Origin: Toxorhynchites rutilus septentrionalis
Taxonomy: Eukaryota > Arthropoda > Insecta > Diptera > Culicidae
Length of the DNA stretch: 64,000 nucleotides
Assembly (NCBI RefSeq): GCF_029784135.1
Contig: NC_073745.1
Location: 308,526,834 to 308,590,833 of the forward strand
Direction of reading: 5' to 3'
Positions 11,301 to 20,139 of the stretch are shown here, one piece after another (within the stretch, counting starts at the first letter, position 1; the number at the start of each line of letters is the position of its first letter). The translations under genes were made by a program, and so were the position numbers. The notes below the pieces were generated by a model that worked only from the letters and a program-made list of their open reading frames with translations, was not told the origin of the DNA and ran no database searches.

Positions 11301-11446
11301 ATGCATATGAAAAAACAAATACTCACAATAAACGTAAGAGTCGATACAACATTATAAAAATAAAAGAAGATCACAATACATACATTATAGATTCCAATAA
11401 TCGAAAAATCCATAAATGTAATTTACGAAAGAATACAAGCGAATAA
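8300..11446 (+). CDS. pol: Pol polyprotein (protease, RT, RNase H, integrase)
   Basis: The frame is -1 to gag, open from the slippery site, about 1047 residues counted from codon 8303. It has no suitable ATG at its start and should be made as a Gag-Pol fusion. Domains in order: aspartic protease (LIDTGS, residues ~22-27, nt 8369-8383); reverse transcriptase (LDLASGFHQI, LPFGLKNAP, catalytic YIDD at nt 9311-9322, residues 337-340); RNase H (TTDASDKAIGAV near residue 498, then NEKEMLGVVWAL and YTDHLPL); integrase with its HHCC finger (H..H ~745-750, CEIC ~780) and DD35E core (Asp 813, Asp 867, Glu 903). The catalytic residues are all present and no stop interrupts the frame. It copies the RNA into DNA and inserts it. 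The stop TAA (11444-11446) is followed in the same frame by the env frame. Confidence 0.93.
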   Translation, partial: FRLKSALPYFLYFGKAKEPLKILIDTGSNKNFIHPRYASISHKIKKPFYVSSVGGDIKINKYSSGKLFKPYSNVLIKFFHLNELKSFDAIIGHDTLKELKAVIDTSNEKLILENKFIIPLLQYKLQEINKINIRDDHLDKQQKDRLGKVLKDFQDLFQPPDEKLPFTTKVKADIRTTDENAVYSKTYPYPQALKSEVNKQLEKLLHDGIIRPSRSPYNSPVWIVPKKQDASKEKKYRMVIDYRKLNSKTISDRYPIPDTSTVLSNLGENKFFTTLDLASGFHQIPMSEKDIEKTAFSVNNGKYEFIRLPFGLKNAPAIFQRVMDDVLREHLGKICHVYIDDIIIFGKTLDEHLKNLRTILETLREANFKIQPDKSEFLRTEVEFLGFIVSKEGLKPNDKKVECIRKYPEPKTLKDLRAFLGLSGYYRRFVRDYAKIAKPLTKLLRGEDGHRQILKNQSKNTIINLDDDARNSFNTLKEILSSKDVLTFPDFEKTFILTTDASDKAIGAVLSQQFQDGERPITFISRTLSRTEENYATNEKEMLGVVWALHNLRNFIYGAKLKIYTDHLPLTFTLSPKNNNAKLKRWKAFLEEHDYEMFYKPGKSNVVADALSRIQINSLTPTQHSAEEDDSSYIPSTEAPINVFRNQLIFQIGPNSSYEFNVLFEKYNRHTFVEPNFDINFLKDKLQQFLNPGILNGIMTDERTMGIIQEIYKTNYNSKILKVRFSQTKVEDIQDEEQQLETIKDVHNFAHRNAKENSLQLIKKYFFPGIHKLFQKYIRTCEICKMEKYERQPQKFIPVRTPIPNYPGEIIHLDIFCYNANFLFISSLDKFSKYLKMKPIKSKAISDVKNVLLELLYDWDLPALIVIDNESSFISNVVEQNIINLGVKIFKTPVNHSETNGQVERCHSTIREIARCVKALNPDMPITTLIQEATHKYNNTIHSFINKTPKNIYIGESRDNASYEEIARSRDKNNEKILKLYKNKEEKIIPKAYQTYEPNSYAYEKTNTHNKRKSRYNIIKIKEDHNTYIIDSNNRKIHKCNLRKNTSE

Positions 11447-11458
11447 AAACATTTTTCG

Positions 11459-11469
11459 TTTCTTTACAG
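11459..11469 (+). promoter_or_regulatory. Env splice acceptor
   Basis: TTTCTTTACAG ends at 11469, just after the pol stop. The exon starting at 11470 continues the reading frame from the 17-nt leader exon (two leftover bases plus A) without a stop. Confidence 0.65.
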
Positions 11470-13069
11470 ACTCGCCCTCTGCGCGTCTCAAGTACTAGCA
11501 GGAATTCAAATACACGACCTTACAAATAACCCACTCGCAATTGTACCACTAGGAAAAGCAAAAATAAAAATAGGACACATACGCATTGTACATCCTATTG
11601 ATTTAATTCAAATTGGCAATACAATTTTCAATGTTAATAGTGACATACAGAATAATCCTTCAAATAATCCATTGTATGAATTAATCCAAATCAAAAATTA
11701 TAAGTTATATGAAACATTTATGAAAATCAAACCATTTGTAAACAGAAGAAAAAGGTGGGATACAATCGGAACAGTTTGGAAATGGATCGCCGGCAGCCCA
11801 GATGCAGAAGATCTCCGAATCATCAATCACTCCATGAACGCCCTGATAACCATGAACAACAAGCAGTTATTCATCAACGAAGCTATCGACAAACGAATCC
11901 AAGAAATAACAGACATAACCAATCAAGTACTAAAGATCGAGAATGAAAGAACAAAAAACCATTCCCTCGAAATTAATCAATTGATAATTCTCTCCAACAT
12001 AGACTCATTACAAAATCAGGTAGAAACATTAGAAGAAGCAATTCTAATGGCCAAACACGGAATCCCTAGTAGCAAACTACTATCGATAAAAGATTTTACA
12101 AAAATTGCAACCTTTCTACAAAACCACGATATTCACATAACTTCCTTCGAAGAATTATTAACACAAGCCAAAGCACAAGTAATGCTGAATAATACGCACA
12201 TTATCTATATGCTAAAGATTCCACAAGTATCAACTGAAACATTTGAATACGACTACATTGACTCAATAATCAAGTCAATGAAACGCATTTTATTGAACAA
12301 AAATTACATTATCAGAAATCAAACAAATGTTTACGAATTAAATCAACCTTGTGAAGAGCAAGATGACTATTTCTTATGCGATAATTCTCAAATAGAACAT
12401 GCAAATGAATGCATATATAAACTTACTACAGGGAAACATTCAAATTGCACCTTTGAAAAGGTATATTCAAAGGGACTCGTAAAACGAATCAACGATGCAA
12501 CAATTTTGATCAATGACGCTGGTGCAGAAGTCTCATCAAATTGTACCAATTCCAGTCAACCCCTATATGGATCGTTTTTAATACAATTCAGCCAATGCAA
12601 TCTTCATATCAACGGCGAACAATATTCCAATTATGAAACAACTATTCCTGCAAAAACATATGATCCTACCACTGGACTTCGTGTTAACGAAATTCATATC
12701 ATAGACGCACCACCTGTGGAATACCTTCAGAATTTAACCCTTGAACATCGCGAAAAATTGGAACTATTAAACCTGCAAAATCATTCCTTGAGTTGGAAAC
12801 TCAATATCTTTGGATCATTTGGACTATCAACAATAATTCTAATCGCAAGCACATTTGCAATTCTTCGATTCCTTTCCAGACGTAAACAAAAGGCCAACAT
12901 AACAGTCCACTTCGACAAAAACGCTGAGACCATCCTAATAAATGAGCCACCAAAAACAACGGAAATTAAACCTGACACCAACAACACAGAGGAATTATCA
13001 GACGAAAGAAAAAAACAACTTCAAGCATTCTTTGATGCACCAACACCATTACGCACCATCCAAAAGTAA
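11470..13069 (+). CDS. env: Envelope fusion glycoprotein (errantivirus Env), main exon
   Basis: The coding frame is open from the pol stop and, with the 17-nt leader exon at 6510-6526, would give about 538 residues. No ATG exists near the exon start, which supports splicing. A hydrophobic signal-peptide-like segment spans the exon junction. RRKR (nt 11744-11755, about residue 98-101) is a furin-type cleavage site, followed by the conserved errantivirus/baculovirus-F-like fusion subunit start (KRWDTIGTVWKW). Later there are Cys-rich stretches, several N-x-S/T sites, a membrane segment around residues 452-474 (nt ~12800-12870) with RRKQK on its inner side, and a ~60-residue acidic tail. It would sit in the cell or virion membrane. 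No disruption is seen; fusion activity is inferred from family only. Confidence 0.85.
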
Positions 13070-13089
13070 ACTTTGAGGACAAAGCAATC

Positions 13090-13100
13090 AAGAGGGGAGG
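13090..13100 (+). other. Polypurine tract
   Basis: AAGAGGGGAGG directly precedes the 3' LTR and is the expected plus-strand primer site. Confidence 0.85.
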
Positions 13101-13446
13101 AGTTAGCACAGTTAGCACAAATCGAGACCGCATAGCCGATAAGCGGAATATAAACATCCGAATCACCATCCAGCTGCATCATCATCAACAATCACAACTT
13201 ATCGGACCACCCGGAGACCAAGAATAAACAATCAACCGTTCACAAGAATCGATATCAACATCGCGCTGATGCCATGAATAAACATTCCCACATTCAAGAT
13301 GTTGTAAACACAAATCATTGATATATATAAGCAGGGACAATGAATGTAAGGTTAGAGTTAAATTTGAATAGTGAATAGATGCACATCGTGTGCTCGAAAA
13401 GAAGAAATTGTTTTTTTTAAGTAAAGTTTAGTGTTTAAGATTAACT
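13101..13446 (+). repeat. 3' LTR (346 bp)
   Basis: It matches 5738-6083 at every base I compared. It is followed by the CATG duplication (13447-13450). Confidence 0.95.
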
Positions 13447-13713
13447 CATGTGCTAAAAATTAACTTGGGGTGTAGGGGCCTAAGTGCAAGTTTGTTATAC
13501 AGTAACATATTAGGAGCATGTTTGGACTTGAATATCATCATGATTGCGAGTATATGTGTCAAATATAGCACAAGTCAAAACGTGCCTGAAAGACTTGTAC
13601 ACTCAAACACATTTTCTCGACGAACTTATTCACGCATTTTTACTTGCCGATTTTCTAATTTTGTACGAATTTATGAAATTATGTCGATGAGCCTTGTTAA
13701 ATCTTTATGAAAA

Positions 13714-14735
13714 GTGCAAAACGATCGTGGTCAAAGCGTGGTGAAGCAGCTTAAAAGGGTGGTTAAACCAGAACTAAGGACCAAGAAGGTTCTACTGTGG
13801 GATTTAAAGATAATCTTTTTTAGGTTACTCTCGTATGGCCGAACACTAAATTTAGATCTCTACTATCAACAACTGGACTGTTTGAAGCTAGCGATTGACC
13901 AGAAACGGCCAAAATTGGCCAACAGAAGAAGTGTTTTGTTCCATCAGGACCACGCAAGGTCGAGGTTGGTTGGGAAGTAATAATGCATCCACCATCTAGT
14001 TCTAACTTGGCACCAAGTGATTACCACCTTTTTCTCACATTGCAAAAAATTCTGAGTGATAAGAAATTGGAATCAAGAGAAGATTGTGAAAATCGATCAC
14101 TATAGTTTTTCGTCAATAAGACTTCTATGGGGGTCTTCGTAGTCACTTGGTTACGCGTTCGCTTACTAAGCGATCGATCGTGAGTTCAAACTCAGGGCCC
14201 TCAATTGACCATCTTTGTGTTGTTATAGAATAACTACGTCCACGAAACCATCATCAGCTATGGAGATCGATCCACGGTGGAACAAAGATCGATTCAACCA
14301 TACAACTGCTCTGCTCTGCAAGAAACATCGGGCTGCTGTTCTATAAATAACCCAACAATGATCAATATCAACTGTCTCCGCTGTCCGGTCTGCTGAACAA
14401 TGGAAGAACAGATAGAATACCCTTACGCCTATATGGCTACTACAGTGTAATTTGCCATAATGTAATGGAACTGAAAACATAACTCCTAAATGGCTACTAC
14501 TTCTACTGTGTAATTTACAATTTATAGAAACATAAACATATGTACATGTACACGATAAAAACCCGGCTCTGTTACAGATAAAATGCTAATGAGCCTGATA
14601 AATAAATAAATGGGATAAAAAAAAAAGACTTCTATGAGAGAGACATTATGAAATTACCTTTAGAGTAGCAACAAAATATACAACAAAACAGTGGATATTT
14701 GACCCAAATCGGACAATCCTAGTATCTCAAATAAA
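13714..14735 (+). pseudogene. mariner transposase relic, split by a SINE
   Basis: From about 13714 the frame reads like the middle to end of a mariner-type transposase: LDLYYQQLDCLKLAIDQKRP, then ANRRSVLFHQDHAR with the expected D of the catalytic triad, then after a frame change SNLAPSDYHLFLTLQKIL. A SINE (14130-14624) interrupts it, and the C-terminal part resumes after the duplication as FYERDIMKLPLEWQQ. The N-terminal DNA-binding domain is not seen, and frameshifts make it inactive. 13451-13713 holds no recognised sequence and may be further decayed element or flank. Confidence 0.8.
14130..14624 (+). mobile_element. tRNA-headed SINE inserted in the mariner relic
   Basis: It is bounded by the 12-bp duplication AAGACTTCTATG (14118-14129 and 14625-14636). 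The head has RNA polymerase III promoter-like boxes: an A box near 14139-14156 (TAGTCACTTGGTTACGCG) and a B box near 14181-14193 (GAGTTCAAACTC). The body is ~400 bp without coding sequence, and the tail ends GAGCCTGATAAATAAATAAA with an A-run. The tail resembles the 3' end of the LINE at 35292-35362 (CGGCTC..., GAGCCTG.., AATAAA), which suggests mobilisation by that LINE type. I do not give a family name. Confidence 0.8.
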
Positions 14736-14739
14736 GCAT

Positions 14740-16390
14740 ACAGGCAAACCTTTTTTTTTGTGTGCGGGGGATAGGGACCGCACAAAAAAGTCGCATAAAA
14801 AAATCGTGCAAAACTTCACCAGCAGTTTTAAAAAATCGTGGTCGGTACACATTTTGAAAAAAAAACTGTTTTTGTGCGGTAGATAGGGACCGCATAAAAA
14901 AAGTTTCCCCCAAGAAAATAACTGAAATCCACGCCATTCACCGTTCAATTTCCTTTTGATTGTCTGCTTTGAGATGGGACACTTTGCCTTTTCAGATGCG
15001 CGTGGCTGTTTTGTGCTTTTAGTTGCATGTCGAATCGTGTTGCTGATAGAAATCATGTCATGAAAAAACTTAGAAAAACTTAGAGCATTTGATGAGAGGA
15101 GGGGAATGATCTCAGAAGTGGATAATTGAGACGCAAATATGCTTTTTTCGCACTGAAATGCATATAAACTATCGAAAAAAGTCACAGGAGGGTTGCGTCG
15201 GAGATACGACCGCATAGTTGACGTAGGATTCCGTTAGGCTATCTGTTGATTGGATATGTTTGAAGAATTAAACTCTTTGACAATGATTTGGTGGTCCTGA
15301 AAAGGGCGGATTTCTTTGGTTGTTGGGTATTAGTCGTTAGATGGTGCGTATCAGATAGAAGATGCCGAAATGGAATGAGATATGATGAAAACCGCCCTCT
15401 GTGACTCTAGACGAGATGCCTAACACACCTAACATTATATGTAGAGCATATGGGAAATCACTTTTTCCAATATTTTTTCATTTTTCCAACATTTCTGGCC
15501 GTATTAACTTTTCTTAGGTGAAAATTAACAAAACAGCTTGAACCGAACGACCCGTTCTCGGGCGGAACACACCTTGGTTTTTTTATGAAAATTGAAATGA
15601 ATCGTTTCATATATCAAATCGTTTTTAACCCCTTCCCGTATTATTTAATACGTCACAAATCATGTGATTTCACAACTCTGCTGAGTGTTCTAGCGCCCTA
15701 TGTTATGCAAGTACGAAACTCGATGTTGTACGAGAAAGGGTTAACACAACTGCTACCATATACAATTTTACACTTACACTTGTGCTAAATTTTTCATAAT
15801 ACACGATTTGTTATTGATATGAAGTTTCACGAACCAACCAAAATTAAAGTTTTTATGTATTTGCAATACCGATTTCCCCCAAGCAGCTTGGTTTTAATGT
15901 CTTTGTTAGGGAACACATTTTGGTGGGAGCAAAAGCTCCCCCTACTTTCATATATATGCAATGCCGATTTCCCACAGGCAGCTTGGTTTTGAAGTCTCTG
16001 TTAGGGAACCGCCGCATGTGTCGTCAATTTCGACCAATCAGAAGTGGGTATTTCCGTTAGGATAGGGGCTTTTACAGAGATTTTTCCATTGTTCGATAGT
16101 TATGACACATATTATTTTATTCAATATAAAAAATTGATATGGAGTGCCGAAATCGATTGACGCAAGAATTTCATAAATTCATCATGAAATGACTGAGCAA
16201 TAAACGTTTGAAATTGGACAATTTTCACGATGTGCTCGATTTTCGATTTTCAATTTGTACCCCAATATGTTCCCGAAAGACGTAATCCTACGTCAAAAAC
16301 TAAATGGACGATAACTTCGTCAAATATGCTTCTTTTAATACACCGCACAAAAAAAATCGCACAAAAACAGGTTTTACTGTATTTGGTAAA
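14740..16390. repeat. Family G repeat interrupted by E2
   Basis: 14740-15180 and 16295-16390 are two halves of one repeat. The joined order equals the reverse complement of 62105-62297 (GAGACGC.AATATGCTTTTTTCGC, CATATAAAC.ATCGAAAAAA, GGACGATAACTTCGTC). Motifs such as ATAGGGACCGCA and ACCGCACAAAAAAAATCGC recur inside. No protein is recognised. Confidence 0.7.
15181..16294 (-). mobile_element. Family E element, copy E2 (1.11 kb), with empty site known
   Basis: Read on the minus strand it starts GACGTAGGATTACGTC after a T-run and ends with the hairpin block and CCTCCTGTGAC before another T-run, like E1. The paralogous G repeat at 62105-62297 has no insert at this point but an uninterrupted A/T-run, so the element's borders and the A5-A6 flank on each side are directly visible. 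It includes about 1.5 units of the 95-bp repeat (15858-16005). Confidence 0.8.
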
Positions 16391-16739
16391 TTTCGCCTTC
16401 ACACCGGGCGAGTAGGCAACAGCTGTAAGCAGAGGTTTGGCCCGACGTAAAGTCTGAGAACGAAATGGTTCGAAAGATCGATAGTGTGTAATGAATAAGA
16501 GGTGTCACACCGCAGTTCATTTTCAAACTTTTTTTTTATTTTGTTCTCAAATACGAGGTAGAAAGATGGAAAAGATGCACTTTTCGTACAGTACAGTACC
16601 TTTCGTACAGGCGGAGAATGTTTGTGTATTATAGAATTACACGTACGCCTTGTATTTATGCTTGGGTTAATGGTTGATAATGGTAGTGGTGGAACAAATA
16701 TATAATCGCCTATAGTCATAATATGTGTCGGTTGTGAAA
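16391..16739. other. Unassigned sequence
   Basis: No gene or repeat border is recognised. There is a local duplication of CGTACAG (TTTCGTACAGTACAGTACC, TTCGTACAGG) around 16588-16612. Confidence 0.35.
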
Positions 16740-18065
16740 AAACTGATTTTGATTTTCCTGAAGAAGAATGCCTCACCTTCTTTCAGGATTTTCCAAAAAT
16801 TTTCCGATTTTACTCTCCACTTCATGGATCTACGGGAAGAGACGAATTCAACAAAATACAGGAGGCTAAAATCGGACCATTCCTTCTTCGGGTTTCCCGC
16901 TTACCAACAGATTTTGCCTTACATTTTTATTTATATAGACTAGCTGACCCGACGAACTTCGTCCCGCCCAAAATTGATTTTTTGATTTGAATATTTTCAA
17001 ACATCCACGTTTTCTGTGAACGTTAGTGAGTCCAATCAAATTCGTCCTTATAATATAAAATTATTGTCAGACACAATTCTCGTTCAAGATTCTTCAAGCA
17101 TTTGGAAATAACATGTTTCTCCGTTGCATGGAATACATGTTTAATACAGAGAATATTACAAAATAAAGACTGCTCAAATCAGACCATTCCTTCCTCGAGT
17201 TTAGGGCACACCAACACATTTGGCCTTCCATTTTTGCTTATATAGATAGAAGATATAGGAATGCGTTATTCCGTCTGGAAATCCTTTTCCACTTTCGAAC
17301 AAAAATCAATTTCGTTAGCGCCATCATCAAATGGACTAACAACGCTTAGCTAATTGTAGAACATATGGGAATTAAATTTTCCGAATTTTCCGATTTTTCT
17401 CAGCTATATTGATCTACGGGAAGAGACGAATACAACAAAATATGGATGGCTCAAATTGAACCATTCCTTCTTCGGGTTTTGCGCTTACCAACACATTTGG
17501 CCTTCCATTTTTATTTATAGAATTTAAGATATGGAAATGCGTCATTTCGCCTGAAAATCAATTTCCACTTGCGAACAAAGATCAATTTCGATAGCGCAAA
17601 CATCGAATGGACTAACAACGCTTATTATGATGTAATTTTCGGACATGTGGGAATTCAATTTTCCGAATTTTCCAGCCTTCCTTCACAGTTTTCCGAAAAT
17701 TTTCCGATTTTTCTCTCCACTATCTACGGGAAAAGACGAATACAACAAAATACAGGAGGCTAAAATCGGACTATCCCTTCTTCGGGTTTTCCGCTTACCA
17801 ACAGATTTTGCCTTACATTTTTATTTACTTAGATATAAGATATGGTAATGCGGTATTTCGTCTGAAAATCCATTTCCACTTTCAAACAAAGATCAACTTC
17901 AATAGCGCAAACATGGAATGGACCGACAACGCTTATCATGATGTAATTTTAAAACATATGGGGAATCAATTTTCCTAATTTTTCGATCTTCCATCAGAGT
18001 TTTACGAAAATTTTCCGATTTTTCTATCCACTATATTATGGGCCGAGACAAATACAACAAAATTA
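16740..18065 (+). repeat. Tandem array, about five ~290-312-bp units
   Basis: The block CTACGGGAAGAGACGAAT and its variants occur at 16830, 17414, 17724 and about 18034, with a diverged unit near 17130. Each unit also has a TTTTCCGATTTTTCT block, ACCATTCCTTCTTCGGG, TTACCAACA.ATTT and AGCGCAAACAT.GAATGGAC. The last spacings are 310 and ~311 bp. A segment at 16940-16975 (ACTAGCTGACCCGACGAAC) resembles a terminus of dispersed insect repeats. No coding function is supported. Confidence 0.75.
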
Positions 18066-18082
18066 AAAAGCACCGTTTTTAG

Positions 18083-18183
18083 CCCACTGTATATTTACTT
18101 CGATTGCAACGGCAGTACAATTTGGGACTATAGCTCGAACAATCCACATCCTGGGATCAACTTCGCAGCCCAAGTTCAACCAG
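18083..18183 (+). CDS. Candidate internal exon of an unidentified gene
   Basis: A 101-nt open stretch is preceded by CGTTTTTAG (acceptor) and followed by GTATGT (donor after CAG). One frame is open through it and reads YIYFDCNGSTIWDY, then SSNNPHPGINFAAQVQP, a composition more like an extracellular protein than translated AT-rich noise. It would begin with one base completing a split codon and end with one base of the next. I do not recognise the protein and found no partner exon in the window. The tandem repeats just upstream could make this chance. Confidence 0.3.
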
Positions 18184-19842
18184 GTATGTTCCTAAAGAAC
18201 AACAAAACGAAACCAACCGTACAACACTTGTGTACAATCGCACAAACTCAGCCGGAGCACTTTGCAATCCTTCCTCAGCTCGGCCCGTTGTGAATGTGCC
18301 GTACAGATAAATGGAAGATAATGGAAAGTTATTTCCGCATTCGTGCCTGCGGTAGATTTAGAAGGATGAAAAAGGGTGAAAAATACCATCTTCTCGGCCA
18401 TCCAGGCCAGCGATGCCACCAGTAGCGGCCAGTAATGGGGGCTACCATTAGGAGGGTTAGCAGCCAAGGCGAACAACAACCAGAAGCCAATCATCGCCGG
18501 GTCTGGTCTCTTTTTGTAGCTTTTTTTACAGCTATAAAGAGTCACGCTATCGGAACTTGTTTTTACTTTGCTCTAGTTGGCGGCTTATCTCCGGTTTTTC
18601 GTGGGGGGCTAATCGTGCCAAAGCTTCAGCATTACATTTCATTTCCTGCCCAGTGGCTTTCGAATGTATGCAGTTGAACCCTTACTATCGATTAATATGA
18701 TCAATTGGCGTGAAATCATCCGACAAATTTAAGGAAACTTGTGATAAACCAACATGTTTGGCCGGTTGATACAGTTTCGCTTTTCATCGAGGGAAAGGTG
18801 CCTTTTTCTCGCGTGAGTTCTCCGTCTTTCTAACTCTAGTCCGTATCCACGCCAACGTGTGGAAAACAAAGAGCTTCGCCGTGCTTCTTTCAGCGACTGC
18901 TCCTGCTGATGCTGGTTATGATGGGGGAGATAGAAACAATGAAAGCACTGAGAAAGTATGTAATTTGCGGCAATTACCGCCCCGGCATCCATCAGGACAA
19001 AACAATAGACGCGGTTGGAATTCGGGGGGGGATGAAAGGAAAACGTTCTCTCGGTAGTCGTTTGTACTGTAACCAGAGAAACAACGGAAAGAGCCATCTT
19101 CGGCCACTCGGAAAAAAATGCTCTTCTGTTTGGATGGTTGGCTGGTCCAACATCGTTTGCTGGTTTACGATAGCACCGAGCGAAAGTAGTCTGCATCATT
19201 GCTATGCTTTAATTCCCACCCACCCACATTTTACGCTACCAAGCAACGCACGAGGCGTTACAAACGACTTTTCCGAACGCAACGCAAGGCGAGGGAAGCC
19301 GTTAAATTGTGTTACATTCCGGTGTTGTTTTAACGGGTCACCCTGCTCCTTTGCAGCCACCCCAAACCCCCTCTTACCAAGAATTCAATAATATCCTTTC
19401 CAAGAGGAGAAAGTATGAACATCAGCAGCAACAATAACAGCCAAAAAAAGAAAGAAATTCTGGCTGGGACGGAAAATGAGACGATAAAAGCTTCTTATGC
19501 TGGGTCTTTGATTGCATTAGAGCATTTTAACGCTTTTATTGTTGGCTTTTCCTCCTGCTCTTGGATGGTCGTGTTTGGTATGGTGCAGCTTCAGCTGCTT
19601 GGTGGTTAGAATCTTAAGGTCACTTTTCAGGGATAGATGCGTAATCGGTGCAGTGAGATTGCTTTAATGTTTTCTACGCACGAGCCTTGAAGCTGAGTTG
19701 AGAGCGTTTTCAACGATTGTGACCTTCAGGAATCCAAGAGAAGTGTCTAATATCGGAATTTTGCAGCTATACTGGGCAGTTTTGCGTAGAAATTCAATCA
19801 GACTCAATCCTTTCCATTGGATGAACACATGCTTCCGGAGCA
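18184..19842. other. Unassigned sequence, no gene recognised
   Basis: GC content is higher than in the flanking repeats and no repeat ends are seen, so it may be single-copy intronic or intergenic DNA. Open frames on both strands (for example 18729-19199 minus) lack domain signatures. Confidence 0.35.
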
Positions 19843-19901
19843 AGAGACTAAGTACTTTCCACTGGTCGAACGTTTCGACCAGTGGAAAGTACTTAGTCTC
19901 T
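19843..19901. repeat. Perfect hairpin, 28-bp arms, 3-nt loop
   Basis: 19843-19870 and 19874-19901 are exact reverse complements, separated by CGT. The arms contain GTACTTTCCACTGGTCGA. No gene or element end is recognised next to it. Confidence 0.9.
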
Positions 19902-20087
19902 AAGTAGCATTTTTCGAATAAAGATTTGTATTTGCGGCTGAAAAATTAAAACCCAAAAACCTCCGGATGCGTATAAAAACTGTTTAACCCTCACGTTCTC
20001 GCGAACAAAACCATAACTCGTATACTCGCGCACGGTGGCACATATTATTCGTGTCTCTGTAATATTGCTATCGTGTACTTTTTAGGC

Positions 20088-20139
20088 GTTATTGGTATTT
20101 ATTAAAAGATATCCTTTTCTTTTAATAAATACCAATAAC
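20088..20139. repeat. Perfect hairpin, 21-bp arms, 10-nt loop
   Basis: 20088-20108 and 20119-20139 are exact reverse complements; the left arm contains GTTATTGGTATTTATTAAAA. It lies 187 bp from the previous hairpin. Confidence 0.9.

Larger units (their letters stand above)
5738..13446 (+). mobile_element. Complete errantivirus (env-bearing Ty3/gypsy) provirus
   Basis: The 7709-bp element has two 346-bp LTRs that I read as identical, a tRNA-Lys-type primer site, gag, pol (protease, reverse transcriptase, RNase H, integrase), env and a polypurine tract, and is bounded by a 4-bp duplication CATG. LTR ends are AGTTA...TAACT, not TG...CA. Every frame is open, so the copy looks young and possibly competent for transposition. 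It belongs to the insect errantiviruses by gene order, env and absence of Gag zinc knuckles; its exact family name is not given here. Confidence 0.95.

Noticed and set aside
14130..14200. tRNA gene on the plus strand
   Set aside because: It is the head of a 495-bp unit with an A-tail and a 12-bp target duplication; no acceptor stem is seen.
16588..16612. Regulatory CGTACAG cluster
   Set aside because: It is a short local duplication with no other support.
18729..19199. 156-codon minus-strand frame
   Set aside because: There is no recognisable domain, it overlaps a 160-codon plus-strand frame, and its composition suggests chance.
19843..20139. microRNA precursors
   Set aside because: Perfect arms without bulges and a 3-nt loop in the first are unlike metazoan pri-miRNAs; small-RNA data would be needed.
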